Below are positions 7,184-14,818 of a stretch of DNA of 54,285 nt, piece by piece. The position numbers and the translations under genes were made by a program. Numbering within the stretch: the stretch's first letter is position 1; every line of letters begins with the position of its first letter. The notes beneath the pieces were generated by a model that searched no databases, had not been told where the DNA came from, and saw nothing but the letters and a program-made list of their open reading frames with translations. The stretch is from JBBSHJ01 sp038253135 (GTDB lineage Bacteria; Actinomycetota; Actinomycetes; Mycobacteriales; QHCD01): positions 1 through 54,285 of the forward strand of contig JBBSHJ010000008.1 of NCBI GenBank assembly GCA_038253135.1, written 5' to 3'.

Positions 7184-8407
7184 TCAGCGCGAATACGGCC
7201 GCCGTAGCGCGATCTGCGGGTTGAGCTCGACGCCGAACCCCGGTCGCTCCCCCAGCGCGGACAGGCCGATCCGGCCGGCCTCCGGTGTCGGCTCGCCCAC
7301 CAGCAACGGCGCGAACATCGGCACGACCTGGGTGCCGTCCGGATGCATCATCAGGAACTCCGTGAACGGGCTCCCGGGGCGGGTGATCGCGTAGTGATAG
7401 CTGTAGACGCTCGATCCGTGCGGCACCACCGGCACGCCGCGAGTGCTGGCGAGCGCGTCGATCTTGAGCAGCTCGGTAAGGCCGCCGCACCAGCCGACAT
7501 CGGGCTGGATCATGTCCACCCCGCCGAGCTCGAGCAGCGCGCGGAACCCCCATCGCGTCGCCTCGTGCTCCCCGCCGGTCAGCCACAGCTGGGCCGGCAG
7601 CCGGCGCCGCGCCTCGCCGTAGCCCCAGTAATCGTCCGGCGGTAGGGGTTCCTCTATCCACTTCAACCCGAGGTCAAGAGCGGCGTGCCCGAGCCGGACC
7701 GTGTAGTCAACATCAAGAGCCATCCAGCAGTCATAGGAGAGGAAGAAGCCGTCGGGAACAGCATCCCGCATCCGCGCCAGCAGATCGAGGTTGGCGCGCA
7801 GGCCGTCCGGACCCTCGGCCGGGCCGTGGTGCAGCGGCAGCTTGCCGCCGACAAAGCCCATACCGGCCGCCAGATCCGGCCGCGGTCCTGTCGCGTAGCA
7901 CGCCAGCTCGTCGCGGACCGCGCCACCGAGCATCGCGTAGACCGGCTCGGCGCGAACCCGGCCGAGCAGGTCCCACAGCGCGAGGTCGACACCCGAGATG
8001 GCGTTCAGCACGACGCCCCGCCGGCCGTAGAAGAGGGTCGCGGCGTACATCTGGTCCCAGATCCGCTCGAGATCCGTGACCCGCGCGCCCTCGACGAACC
8101 GGGCCAGATGCCGTTCGACGATCCACGCGCCGATCTCCCCGGCAGTGGTGACGCCGAGCCCGGTGCTGCCATCGCTGGCCTCGACCACGACGACCAGGCT
8201 GCCCAGCACATCGAGACCGAATGACCGCCGGCTGGCGCGGTACTGCGGGTAGCGCCCCATCGGCGTGGCGATGTGGTCGTCGATCCAGTGCGCCCCGGCC
8301 TGCGCGTGGTAGTCGGCTCCGCCGGCCGGCCCGCTGCCGCCCGCCTCGCCGTCGTTGCCGGGCTCGACGACGTACGCGCGGACCGAGGTGATCGTCGGAG
8401 CGCTCAC
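7184..8407 (-). CDS. rhmD: L-rhamnonate dehydratase (enolase superfamily)
   Basis: Dehydrates L-rhamnonate to 2-keto-3-deoxy-L-rhamnonate using Mg2+. The 407 residues match RhmD: the N-terminal cap has DDHIATPMGRYPQYRASRR, the rhamnonate-dehydratase signature, then GLDVLGSLVV and TTAGEIGAWIVERHLARF. Barrel metal ligands are visible in SYDCWMALD (Asp), WIEEPLPPDDYWG (Glu) and LTGGEHEATR (Glu), and the catalytic His in VPHGSSVYSYHY. The GTG start overlaps the preceding dehydrogenase stop (GTGA). It is the last gene of a four-gene operon. Close sugar acids such as L-lyxonate or L-mannonate are possible substrates. Confidence 0.88.
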   Translation of the reverse strand: MSAPTITSVRAYVVEPGNDGEAGGSGPAGGADYHAQAGAHWIDDHIATPMGRYPQYRASRRSFGLDVLGSLVVVVEASDGSTGLGVTTAGEIGAWIVERHLARFVEGARVTDLERIWDQMYAATLFYGRRGVVLNAISGVDLALWDLLGRVRAEPVYAMLGGAVRDELACYATGPRPDLAAGMGFVGGKLPLHHGPAEGPDGLRANLDLLARMRDAVPDGFFLSYDCWMALDVDYTVRLGHAALDLGLKWIEEPLPPDDYWGYGEARRRLPAQLWLTGGEHEATRWGFRALLELGGVDMIQPDVGWCGGLTELLKIDALASTRGVPVVPHGSSVYSYHYAITRPGSPFTEFLMMHPDGTQVVPMFAPLLVGEPTPEAGRIGLSALGERPGFGVELNPQIALRRPYSR

Positions 8408-9429
8408 GCGCTCAGGCCCGGGCAGATGAGGATCTTGCTCTCCACCGCGGTGCCGCGGGCCAGGCGGGTGAAGGCCTCGTCGGCGTCATCGAGGCCCACC
8501 CGGCCCTCGATCAGCCGGCCGACCTCCGCCGGCGCGGTGCCGACCCACTCGGCGGTGTCGCGAAATTCCGCTGCGCTGTAACAGAAACTACCGATGATGC
8601 TGCGTTCCTCGGTGCTCACCGCGTAGGCCGCCACCGACAGCTCGGGGCTGCCCATGCCGACCAGCACGATCCGCGCGCCGGACTTCGAGGCGGTGAGGGC
8701 ATCGGCGATCGTGCGGTTGATGCCGACGGCGTCGATCACCACGTCGGCCTTTCCGCCGAGCGCCGCCCGCACGGCCCCGGCGAGGTCCTGCGCCGGTGCG
8801 AGGGCACGGGCGCCGATATCGGTGAGCAGGGCCCGCCGTTGCGGGTTCGGCTCGCTCACGATGACGGCCGAGGCGCCGGCCCGGCGTACGCCGAGATAGC
8901 ACGCCTGCCCGATCGGACCGCCGCCGAGCACGAGCACGCGGTCGTGCGCCCGGACCGCGCCGCGGACCACGGCGTGGTAGCCGACCGACAGCGGCTCGAT
9001 CAGCGCGCCGTACTCGGCCGGCATCACATCGGGCAGCGGTACGACGTTCGCGGCGGGCACGACGACCTGCTCGGCGAAGGCGGCCGCGCGATCCGGCACG
9101 ACCCCGATGATCGCGCGCGTCGCGGAGCGGTATTCATGGCCCGGATCGGTGTCCGCCGCGCCGGGGCCGGCGATCACCGGGTTGAAGGTCACCACGCCGC
9201 CGGTGCCGATATCGACGCCTGGACCGGCCGCGAGGATCCGGCCGACCGACTCGTGGCCCATGATCTGGCCCGGCACCCGTCGGCCGTTCTCCCCGGTGTA
9301 GCCATGGATGTCGCTGCCGCAGATGCCGGTGGCGATGACGCTGATGACCACCTCATCGGGGCCCGGTTGCGGGTCGGGACGATCCTCGACCTCGAGCCGC
9401 CAGAAATCGCGGAGCACGAGCGCGCGCAT
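8404..9429 (-). CDS. Zinc-type alcohol dehydrogenase (MDR superfamily)
   Basis: A 341-residue medium-chain dehydrogenase. The catalytic zinc site is present: TGICGSDIHGY (Cys) and GHESVGRI (His-Glu). The Rossmann nucleotide site VLVLGGGPIGQACYLG follows. The lobe that normally carries four structural-zinc cysteines instead reads NPVIAGPGAADTDPGHEYRS and has none. Homologues include sorbitol, threonine and galactitol dehydrogenases. In this operon it probably oxidises a hydroxyl of the sugar, aldonate or a keto-deoxy product. Translational coupling to rhmD (4-bp overlap) and a 55-bp gap from the SDR gene place it in the operon. Confidence 0.85.
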   Translation of the reverse strand: MRALVLRDFWRLEVEDRPDPQPGPDEVVISVIATGICGSDIHGYTGENGRRVPGQIMGHESVGRILAAGPGVDIGTGGVVTFNPVIAGPGAADTDPGHEYRSATRAIIGVVPDRAAAFAEQVVVPAANVVPLPDVMPAEYGALIEPLSVGYHAVVRGAVRAHDRVLVLGGGPIGQACYLGVRRAGASAVIVSEPNPQRRALLTDIGARALAPAQDLAGAVRAALGGKADVVIDAVGINRTIADALTASKSGARIVLVGMGSPELSVAAYAVSTEERSIIGSFCYSAAEFRDTAEWVGTAPAEVGRLIEGRVGLDDADEAFTRLARGTAVESKILICPGLSA

Positions 9430-9484
9430 GGATCCTCATCTCCTCATGACTCGATCCGGTCGCCAGTGGCGCGGCAGACCGACG

Positions 9485-10237
9485 CTACTGGAGGTTGACG
9501 AAGAGGCCCCCGTCGACGAGCAGGTCGGCGCCGTTGACATAGGCCGCTTCCGGCTGGGTGAGCAACCAGACCACGCCGGCGACGTCGGCCGGCGCGCCCT
9601 CGCGGCGGGCCGGGATCCGGCTGCGGAGGTAGTCGAGCTTGCCCGGCCGGGCCCAGTCCGCGCGATTGATGTCGGTGCCGATCGCGCCGGGAAGCACGGC
9701 GTTGCAGGTGATCCCGTGCGGGCCGAGCACGATCGCAAGGCTCTTCATCAGGGAGCTGATGCCGGCCTTGGTGGCGCAGTAGTGCACCTGCTGCGCACCG
9801 CCGACCAGCGCGGAGACCGACGAGATCGACACGATCCGCCCGCCTCGACCGGCCGCGACCATCCGCCGGCTGACCTCCTGGGTGGCGAGGAAGCAGCCCC
9901 GCAGGTTGACGTCGTGCACGCGGTCCCACAGGTCGACCTCGATGTCGAAGAAGTCGACGAAGGGGCAGATGCCCGCGTTGTTGACGAGCACGTCGACCGG
10001 TCCCCAGGCGGCATCAACCTGCGCCGCCATCCGGCGAATCGCCGCCGGGTCGCCGACGTCGGCGGCCACCAGCATGGGCTCGCCGCCGGCGGCGCGGACG
10101 AGGTCGGCGGTCTCGGCCGCGGCGCCCGGTTCGTCCGGGTGGTTGATCGCCACCCGGGCGCCCTCGCCGCCGAACCTGGCCGCGATCGCCCGGCCGATGC
10201 CGCGGGCGGCTCCGGTGACGAGCACGACCCTGCTCAT
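9485..10237 (-). CDS. Short-chain dehydrogenase/reductase, probable sugar or sugar-acid dehydrogenase
   Basis: A classical 250-residue SDR. It has TGAARGIGRAIAARF (TGxxxGxG cofactor site), VLVNNAGIC (NNAG), a catalytic Ser in SISSVSALVGG, and YCATK (YxxxK). The C-terminal DLLVDGG motif is typical. In known non-phosphorylative L-rhamnose pathways SDRs act as rhamnose 1-dehydrogenase or 2-keto-3-deoxyrhamnonate dehydrogenase; either fits here and the sequence does not decide. The ATG overlaps the stop of the MBL-fold gene (ATGA). An in-frame upstream extension is only the shadow of that gene. Confidence 0.85.
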   Translation of the reverse strand: MSRVVLVTGAARGIGRAIAARFGGEGARVAINHPDEPGAAAETADLVRAAGGEPMLVAADVGDPAAIRRMAAQVDAAWGPVDVLVNNAGICPFVDFFDIEVDLWDRVHDVNLRGCFLATQEVSRRMVAAGRGGRIVSISSVSALVGGAQQVHYCATKAGISSLMKSLAIVLGPHGITCNAVLPGAIGTDINRADWARPGKLDYLRSRIPARREGAPADVAGVVWLLTQPEAAYVNGADLLVDGGLFVNLQ

Positions 10238-11007
10238 CCGATCCGCCCGCCCGGGAAGCGGTCCTGGTTCTTGGGGTCGTACAGCGGCACGACGATCTTC
10301 CCGTCGGCGGCGACGCGGTCGTAGGCCGCGACGGCTTCGTAAAGGTTCTCGCAGATCCCGATCGGATGCCGGTTGGCCACGTTCTCCAGATAGAAGTAGG
10401 AATCCGAGATCGCCGTCGTACCGACCACCGTGTCCACCTCGACCACGATCGACGCGCGGTGGTGCGCGCCGGCCCACCAGGTCCGGATTCCCGGCACGAT
10501 CTCGTCCTCGTCGCCAAGCAGCCGCATCCGCGGCCAGGCGTCCGTCACGAGATGCGTCAGTACGTCGTCCGGCAGCGACGTGGCGCGATCGTCGTGCGGG
10601 TGCTCGTGGGTGCTGTGGAAATGCAGCCACCCCGTGCGGGACAGGCAGATCTGCGCGTGCCCGAACTCCGCCACGTTGGAGACCGTGTAGAGCTGCAGCG
10701 GCGTCAGGATCACGTGGGTCACCGCGTCCGGCCGCACGCCGTGCGCGGTCAGCTGCTCCAGCACGAACTGGCCGTGGCCGCGCCGGAACTCCGCTCGGGT
10801 CCCGAGCACCTCTCGCCACTTGGAGTTCATCGGTCCGAGGTCGCGGGCCGGGCCGGTGTTGACCAGTGCCGTGACGCCGTCGCCCTCGATCAGCGCCACC
10901 TGGAACAGCAACGGGTACCACTCGTCCCAGCCGCTCATCCAGTAAAGCTCCGGTCCGGGCACCTCGCCCGTGCCCATCGCCAGCATCGTGACCCGGTACG
11001 CCGTCAT
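10234..11007 (-). CDS. MBL-fold (N-acyl homoserine lactonase-like) protein lacking the metal motif
   Basis: A 257-residue protein with a metallo-beta-lactamase-like layout: early strands (PLLFQVALIEGDGVTALVNTG), THVILTPLQLYTVSNV, then PGIRTWWAGAHHRASIVVEV and AISDSYFYLENV. The position that normally reads THLHxDHxGN (zinc ligands HxHxDH) reads TPLQLYTVSN, so these four ligands are absent. The later Asp (SDSYF) remains. It is the first gene of the rhamnonate operon, where a lactonase would open the sugar lactone. It may be a non-metal lactonase, a binding or structural protein, or a different hydrolase; the fold assignment itself is an inference. A LacI-type palindrome lies just upstream. Confidence 0.7.
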   Translation of the reverse strand: MTAYRVTMLAMGTGEVPGPELYWMSGWDEWYPLLFQVALIEGDGVTALVNTGPARDLGPMNSKWREVLGTRAEFRRGHGQFVLEQLTAHGVRPDAVTHVILTPLQLYTVSNVAEFGHAQICLSRTGWLHFHSTHEHPHDDRATSLPDDVLTHLVTDAWPRMRLLGDEDEIVPGIRTWWAGAHHRASIVVEVDTVVGTTAISDSYFYLENVANRHPIGICENLYEAVAAYDRVAADGKIVVPLYDPKNQDRFPGGRIG

Positions 11008-11024
11008 GGCTTCACAGCGTCGAG

Positions 11025-11038
11025 GTGGAACGTTTCAC
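11025..11038. promoter_or_regulatory. LacI-type operator of the sugar-acid operon
   Basis: GTGGAACGTTTCAC is a 14-bp palindrome with a central CG and one mismatched pair. This is the usual shape of LacI/GalR operators such as TGAAACGTTTCA. It lies 18-31 nt before the first gene of the operon, where a bound repressor would block transcription. No LacI gene is in the window. Confidence 0.55.
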
Positions 11039-11086
11039 AAGTCAAGCGGCACGGCCGCTCCGTGCCGGCCCGATCCCGGGCCCGGG

Positions 11087-11092
11087 TACGGT
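11087..11092 (+). promoter_or_regulatory. -10 box of a leaderless promoter for alkB
   Basis: TACGGT ends 6 nt before the GTG at 11099, and no Shine-Dalgarno is present. This supports that GTG as a leaderless start. Confidence 0.5.
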
Positions 11093-11098
11093 CGAGCT

Positions 11099-11749
11099 GT
11101 GATCGCTCGCCCGGCCGGCACGGAGATCGCGCCCGGCGCGACCCACGTGCCCGGTTGGCTCGACGAGGACGGCCAGCGCCGGCTGGTCGACGCGTGTCGT
11201 GAGTGGGCGAGAGCGCCGGCGGGGATGCGGCACACGCGGATGCCGAGCGGCGGCGTCATGTCGGTGCAGACGGTGTGCCTCGGGTGGCACTGGGTGCCGT
11301 ACCGCTACCTGCGCACGGCCGATGACGGCGCGCCGGTCAAGCCCTTCCCCGGCTGGCTGGCCGGCCTCGGCCGGTCCGCGGTCGACGCGGCCTACGGCGG
11401 GGGCGACGGGACGCCGTACGCGCCGGACGTCGCGCTGATCAACTACTACGACGCCGACGCCCGGATGGGCCTGCACCAAGACAAGGACGAGCAGAGCGAC
11501 AAGGACGAGCAGAGCACGGACCCGGTCGTGTCCCTCAGCCTCGGCGATGCGTGCGTGTTCCGTTTCGGCAACACCGAGACGCGGAACCGGCCGTGGACCG
11601 ACCTCACCTTGTCATCCGGCGACCTGTTCGTCTTCGGCGGCCCGAGCCGGCGCGCCTACCACGGCGTCATCAGGACCCTGCCCGGCACCGGCGACCCGTC
11701 GATCGGGATGGCCGGCGGCCGACTCAACATCACGCTCCGGGTGAGATAG
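11099..11749 (+). CDS. alkB: Alpha-ketoglutarate-dependent DNA/RNA repair dioxygenase AlkB
   Basis: Fe(II)/2-oxoglutarate enzyme that removes methyl groups from 1-methyladenine and 3-methylcytosine. The product is 216 residues, equal to E. coli AlkB. Visible features are the substrate loop (MPSGGVMSVQTVCLGW), DVALINYYDADARMGLHQDKDE with the HxD iron ligands, the distal His in RAYHGVIR, and the C-terminal RLNITLRVR with the 2-oxoglutarate-binding Arg. Right after the HxD motif the six residues DKDEQS are repeated, encoded by an exact 18-bp tandem duplication. The gene's 3' end overlaps the convergent amidohydrolase gene by 20 bp. Confidence 0.9.
   Translation: MIARPAGTEIAPGATHVPGWLDEDGQRRLVDACREWARAPAGMRHTRMPSGGVMSVQTVCLGWHWVPYRYLRTADDGAPVKPFPGWLAGLGRSAVDAAYGGGDGTPYAPDVALINYYDADARMGLHQDKDEQSDKDEQSTDPVVSLSLGDACVFRFGNTETRNRPWTDLTLSSGDLFVFGGPSRRAYHGVIRTLPGTGDPSIGMAGGRLNITLRVR
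11480..11515 (+). repeat. Exact 18-bp tandem duplication inside alkB
   Basis: GACAAGGACGAGCAGAGC occurs twice in a row (11480-11497, 11498-11515), duplicating DKDEQS directly after the iron-binding His of AlkB. Confidence 0.9.
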
Positions 11750-13265
11750 CCCGACCCGGGTCATAGATCGGCCGACCCTCGAGCACCGTCAGCACGCACC
11801 CCGGCGCCGGCGCGTCCAGGTCGGGCCGGCCGGCCTCGTCCTGGTCCGGCGCGGACCAGGCCGCACAGGTCGCCGGCGCGCCGGCCCGGAGCTCACCGCA
11901 GCCGTCGACCCGGGCGGCGTACCAGCCGCCGGTGGTCGCCGCGCGCAACCCGTCTTGGTAGCTCAGCCGCCAGCGCCCGGTGCGGTGGTGCACGGCTGCG
12001 CGTACGCCGGCCCACGGGTCGATCGGCGTGACCGGCGCATCGGAGCCGAATGCCAGCGGCACCCCCGCGGCGGCGAATGCGGCGAACGGGTTGAGCGTGC
12101 CGGCGCGGTCCGCGCCCAGCCGGTCGACGTACATCCCGCCCGGGCCGCCCCATGTTGCGTCGAAGGCCGGCTGCACCGACGCCACCACACCCAGCCGGCG
12201 AAAGGTCTCGATGACCCTCGGACCGGCCATCTCCACGTGCTCGCCGCGGTGCCTCATGGCCCGGATCGCCGGGGCGCCGACGACGGACGCGGCCTTGGCC
12301 AGCCCGTCGGCGAGCGTATCGAGGGCGCGGTCGCCGATGGCGTGAAAGCCCGCCTGCACCCGGGCCCGCGTCGCGTCGATGACGTGGCCGGCGACGCGGT
12401 CGACGTCCAGATAGAGGTGCCCGCTGGTGTCGGGACGGTCCGAGTAGGGCGCGGCGAGCGCGGCGGTATGCGAACCGAGGGCACCGTCGCACGACAGGTC
12501 GCCGCCCGCGCCGACGCCCAACCGCGCGGCGTCGGCCACCCCCTCCGGGGCGCCCCAGTAGCCGAAGATGCGTGGCCCGGCCTCGTCCCGGTCGAGCGCG
12601 ACCAGGCCGGTCAGGTCGTCGAGGCCTCCGATCTGCGGGCCGCCCATCTCGTGCAGGGCGGCGACGCCGACGCTGGCGGCGTGTGCCCGCGCGCGCCGCT
12701 GCGCGGTGCGGCGTTGCGCCGGCGTGACAGCGGCATAGGCCGCCGCGCGTACGGCATGGTGCGCGTCGCGGCGTACCTGCCCGCTGGGGTCCCAGCCCGG
12801 CATCGCCTCGATGCCAGGAACGGCCGCGAGCAAGGCCGGGGAGGCCACGGCCGAGTGCACGTCCGCGCGGGCAAGATAGATGGCGCGGCCAGGGGCCGCC
12901 GCCTCGAGGTCGGCCGGCGTCGGCGGGCGGCGGTCCGGCCACCGCGACTCGTCCCAGCCACCGCCGATGACCACACCGGTCCCGCCAGCGGGACGATAGC
13001 TTGCCACCAGGTCAAGCGCGTCGCGGCGGCTCCGCGCGCCGGCCAGATCAAGACCCGCGAGGGCGAGCCCGGTGTCGGTGAGATGCACGTGCGCGTCGAC
13101 AAATGCGGGCAGCACCACACCCTCGACGTTGACAACGTCGTCAGTGTCGGGGGCGTCGGCAAATTGGCCGACAAACACGATCACCCCGTCCGAGACAATG
13201 AGCGAATCGGACGGCCGTCCGTCGGCGGCGATTACCCGGCGTGCGCGGAAAAGCGTCGGCCCCAT
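11730..13265 (-). CDS. Amidohydrolase family protein (YtcJ/exoenzyme-regulatory-protein type)
   Basis: A 511-residue metal-dependent hydrolase of the amidohydrolase superfamily. It has VVLPAFVDAHVHLTDTGLAL (the first HxH), GGGWDESRWP, the central RVQAGFHAIGDRALD (His) and RHRGEHVEM (His), and the late Asp in LAFGSDAPVTPIDPW. The flanking small beta-sandwich includes the N-terminal FRARRVIAADG. This subfamily (YtcJ-like) is broad, including N-substituted formamide deformylases, so the substrate is unknown. The ATG at 13265 starts the conserved sequence; the frame extends 36 codons upstream without conservation. The gene diverges from the trehalose transporter operon. Confidence 0.82.
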   Translation of the reverse strand: MGPTLFRARRVIAADGRPSDSLIVSDGVIVFVGQFADAPDTDDVVNVEGVVLPAFVDAHVHLTDTGLALAGLDLAGARSRRDALDLVASYRPAGGTGVVIGGGWDESRWPDRRPPTPADLEAAAPGRAIYLARADVHSAVASPALLAAVPGIEAMPGWDPSGQVRRDAHHAVRAAAYAAVTPAQRRTAQRRARAHAASVGVAALHEMGGPQIGGLDDLTGLVALDRDEAGPRIFGYWGAPEGVADAARLGVGAGGDLSCDGALGSHTAALAAPYSDRPDTSGHLYLDVDRVAGHVIDATRARVQAGFHAIGDRALDTLADGLAKAASVVGAPAIRAMRHRGEHVEMAGPRVIETFRRLGVVASVQPAFDATWGGPGGMYVDRLGADRAGTLNPFAAFAAAGVPLAFGSDAPVTPIDPWAGVRAAVHHRTGRWRLSYQDGLRAATTGGWYAARVDGCGELRAGAPATCAAWSAPDQDEAGRPDLDAPAPGCVLTVLEGRPIYDPGRAISPGA

Positions 13266-13510
13266 GGCTGCATTCTGCTCCGCTGTCCTGCCGGCTCGGT
13301 ACGACGTCCGATACGTCGCTCGGCTCACCCCGCCGGATGGCGGTCCTGAGCCGGCTATCAAATTCCAGGTCAACGATCCCCACGTCGCAGCACGCGTCGC
13401 TGCACCGAGACCTTGCGCGTCGACTCATCTGCGATAGCGTCTCTTGCAAAGGTGCGCCGCTCGGTCGGTGACGGACGAGGCGGCGTCCTGATCGACGGAG
13501 GCGAATATCG

Positions 13511-14818
13511 ATGACGCGACGGCGACGTGCGGGGAATCCACGACGACGGCGCCGGGTCGGTGCCCTCGCCGCCTCGCTCGCCACCGCTGGTTCGTTACTG
13601 GTGGCCTGCGGCGGATCGTCCGGCGGCCCGGTAAAGCTCACCTTCTACGACCAGCCCGGAAGCGCCACGGCGACCCAGGCCAATGCCGACGCCTGCACCA
13701 AGGCGTCCGGCGGACGCTACAAGGTCGACTACCAGAAGCTCCCGACCGACGCCGACCAGCAGCGGCTGCAGCTCGTCCGCCGCATGGCCGCGCACGACAG
13801 CACCGTCGACATCATGGGCCTCGACGTGACGTGGGAGGCCGAATTCGCCGAGGCCGGCTGGGCCGAGCCCTGGACCGGCGCGAACGCCACCAAGGCCAAG
13901 GCCGATCAGCTGCCGGGGCCGCTCGCGACCGCGACCTACCAGGGCAAGCTCTGGGCGGTCCCCTACAACTCCAACACCCAGCTGCTGTGGTACCGCGGCG
14001 ATCTGGTCAAGAAGGCGCCGACATCCTGGGACCAGATGATCCAGCAGGCCCAACAGCTCAAGGCGGCGAAGAAGCCCTACTACATCGAGGAGCAGGGCTT
14101 TCAGTACGAAGGCATGACGGTGTGGTTCAACTCCATGGTCGCCAGCGCCGGCGGCACGATCCTCAACGACGCCGGGACGAAAGTCGCGCTCGGACCGCCT
14201 GCCCTGCTCGCGTTGGAGACGATGAAGAAGCTCGCGACGACCGTCGCCGACCCGCAGTTGGCCAACGCCAAGGAGGACGACGGGCGCCTGGCCTTCGAGT
14301 CGGGTGTGGCGGCCTTCGAGATCAACTACCCGTTCGTCTGGGCCTCGATGCAGAAGAACAAGCCCAAGGCCAACGGGGTCGACCTCGCGAAGAACTTCAA
14401 GTACGCGCCGTTCCCTGCGGTGAAGGCCGGCTCGCCGGCGAAGTCCACGATCGGCGGCATCGACCTGGCGGTCAGCCCGTACTCCAAGCACAAGCAACTG
14501 GCCTTCGACGCGGCGGTGTGCCTGGCCGGCAAGACCAACCAGCTCATCGGGGCGACGCAGGGCGGCCTGCCGCCCACGCTGAAGAGCCTCTACGACAAAC
14601 CGCCGAAGGACTTCGTCAAGCAGTACCCGTTCTACAAGATCGTCTACCGACAGCTGCTCAACGCGGCGGTACGCCCGCAGACACCCGCCTACCAGAGCGT
14701 CTCCATCGCGATCTCGCACGCGCTGTCACCGCCGGCCAAGATCAATCCCGAGAAGACGCTCACGTCATTGAAGGGCCAGATATCTGACGCGCTCGACTCG
14801 AAGGGGCTCATACCATGA
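13511..14818 (+). CDS. lpqY: Trehalose-type sugar ABC transporter, substrate-binding lipoprotein (LpqY-like)
   Basis: The extracytoplasmic binding component of an ABC importer. The N-terminus has an arginine-rich n-region, a hydrophobic stretch and a lipobox (LLVAC, Cys33), so it is a lipoprotein and a likely Lnt substrate. The mature part is a family 1 solute-binding protein with LWAVPYNSNTQLLWYRGDL, TSWDQMIQQAQQL and an INYPFVWASMQ segment as in LpqY. Total length is 435. GGAGG precedes the ATG at 9 nt. It is followed by sugA, sugB and sugC, the gene order of the mycobacterial LpqY-SugABC trehalose-recycling system. Trehalose is inferred from the relatives, not proven. Confidence 0.82.
   Translation: MTRRRRAGNPRRRRRVGALAASLATAGSLLVACGGSSGGPVKLTFYDQPGSATATQANADACTKASGGRYKVDYQKLPTDADQQRLQLVRRMAAHDSTVDIMGLDVTWEAEFAEAGWAEPWTGANATKAKADQLPGPLATATYQGKLWAVPYNSNTQLLWYRGDLVKKAPTSWDQMIQQAQQLKAAKKPYYIEEQGFQYEGMTVWFNSMVASAGGTILNDAGTKVALGPPALLALETMKKLATTVADPQLANAKEDDGRLAFESGVAAFEINYPFVWASMQKNKPKANGVDLAKNFKYAPFPAVKAGSPAKSTIGGIDLAVSPYSKHKQLAFDAAVCLAGKTNQLIGATQGGLPPTLKSLYDKPPKDFVKQYPFYKIVYRQLLNAAVRPQTPAYQSVSIAISHALSPPAKINPEKTLTSLKGQISDALDSKGLIP

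Noticed and set aside
9485..10921. A 478-residue SDR fusion protein
   Set aside because: The N-terminal half is the out-of-frame shadow of the MBL-fold gene. The ATGA overlap and conserved start fix the SDR start at 10237.
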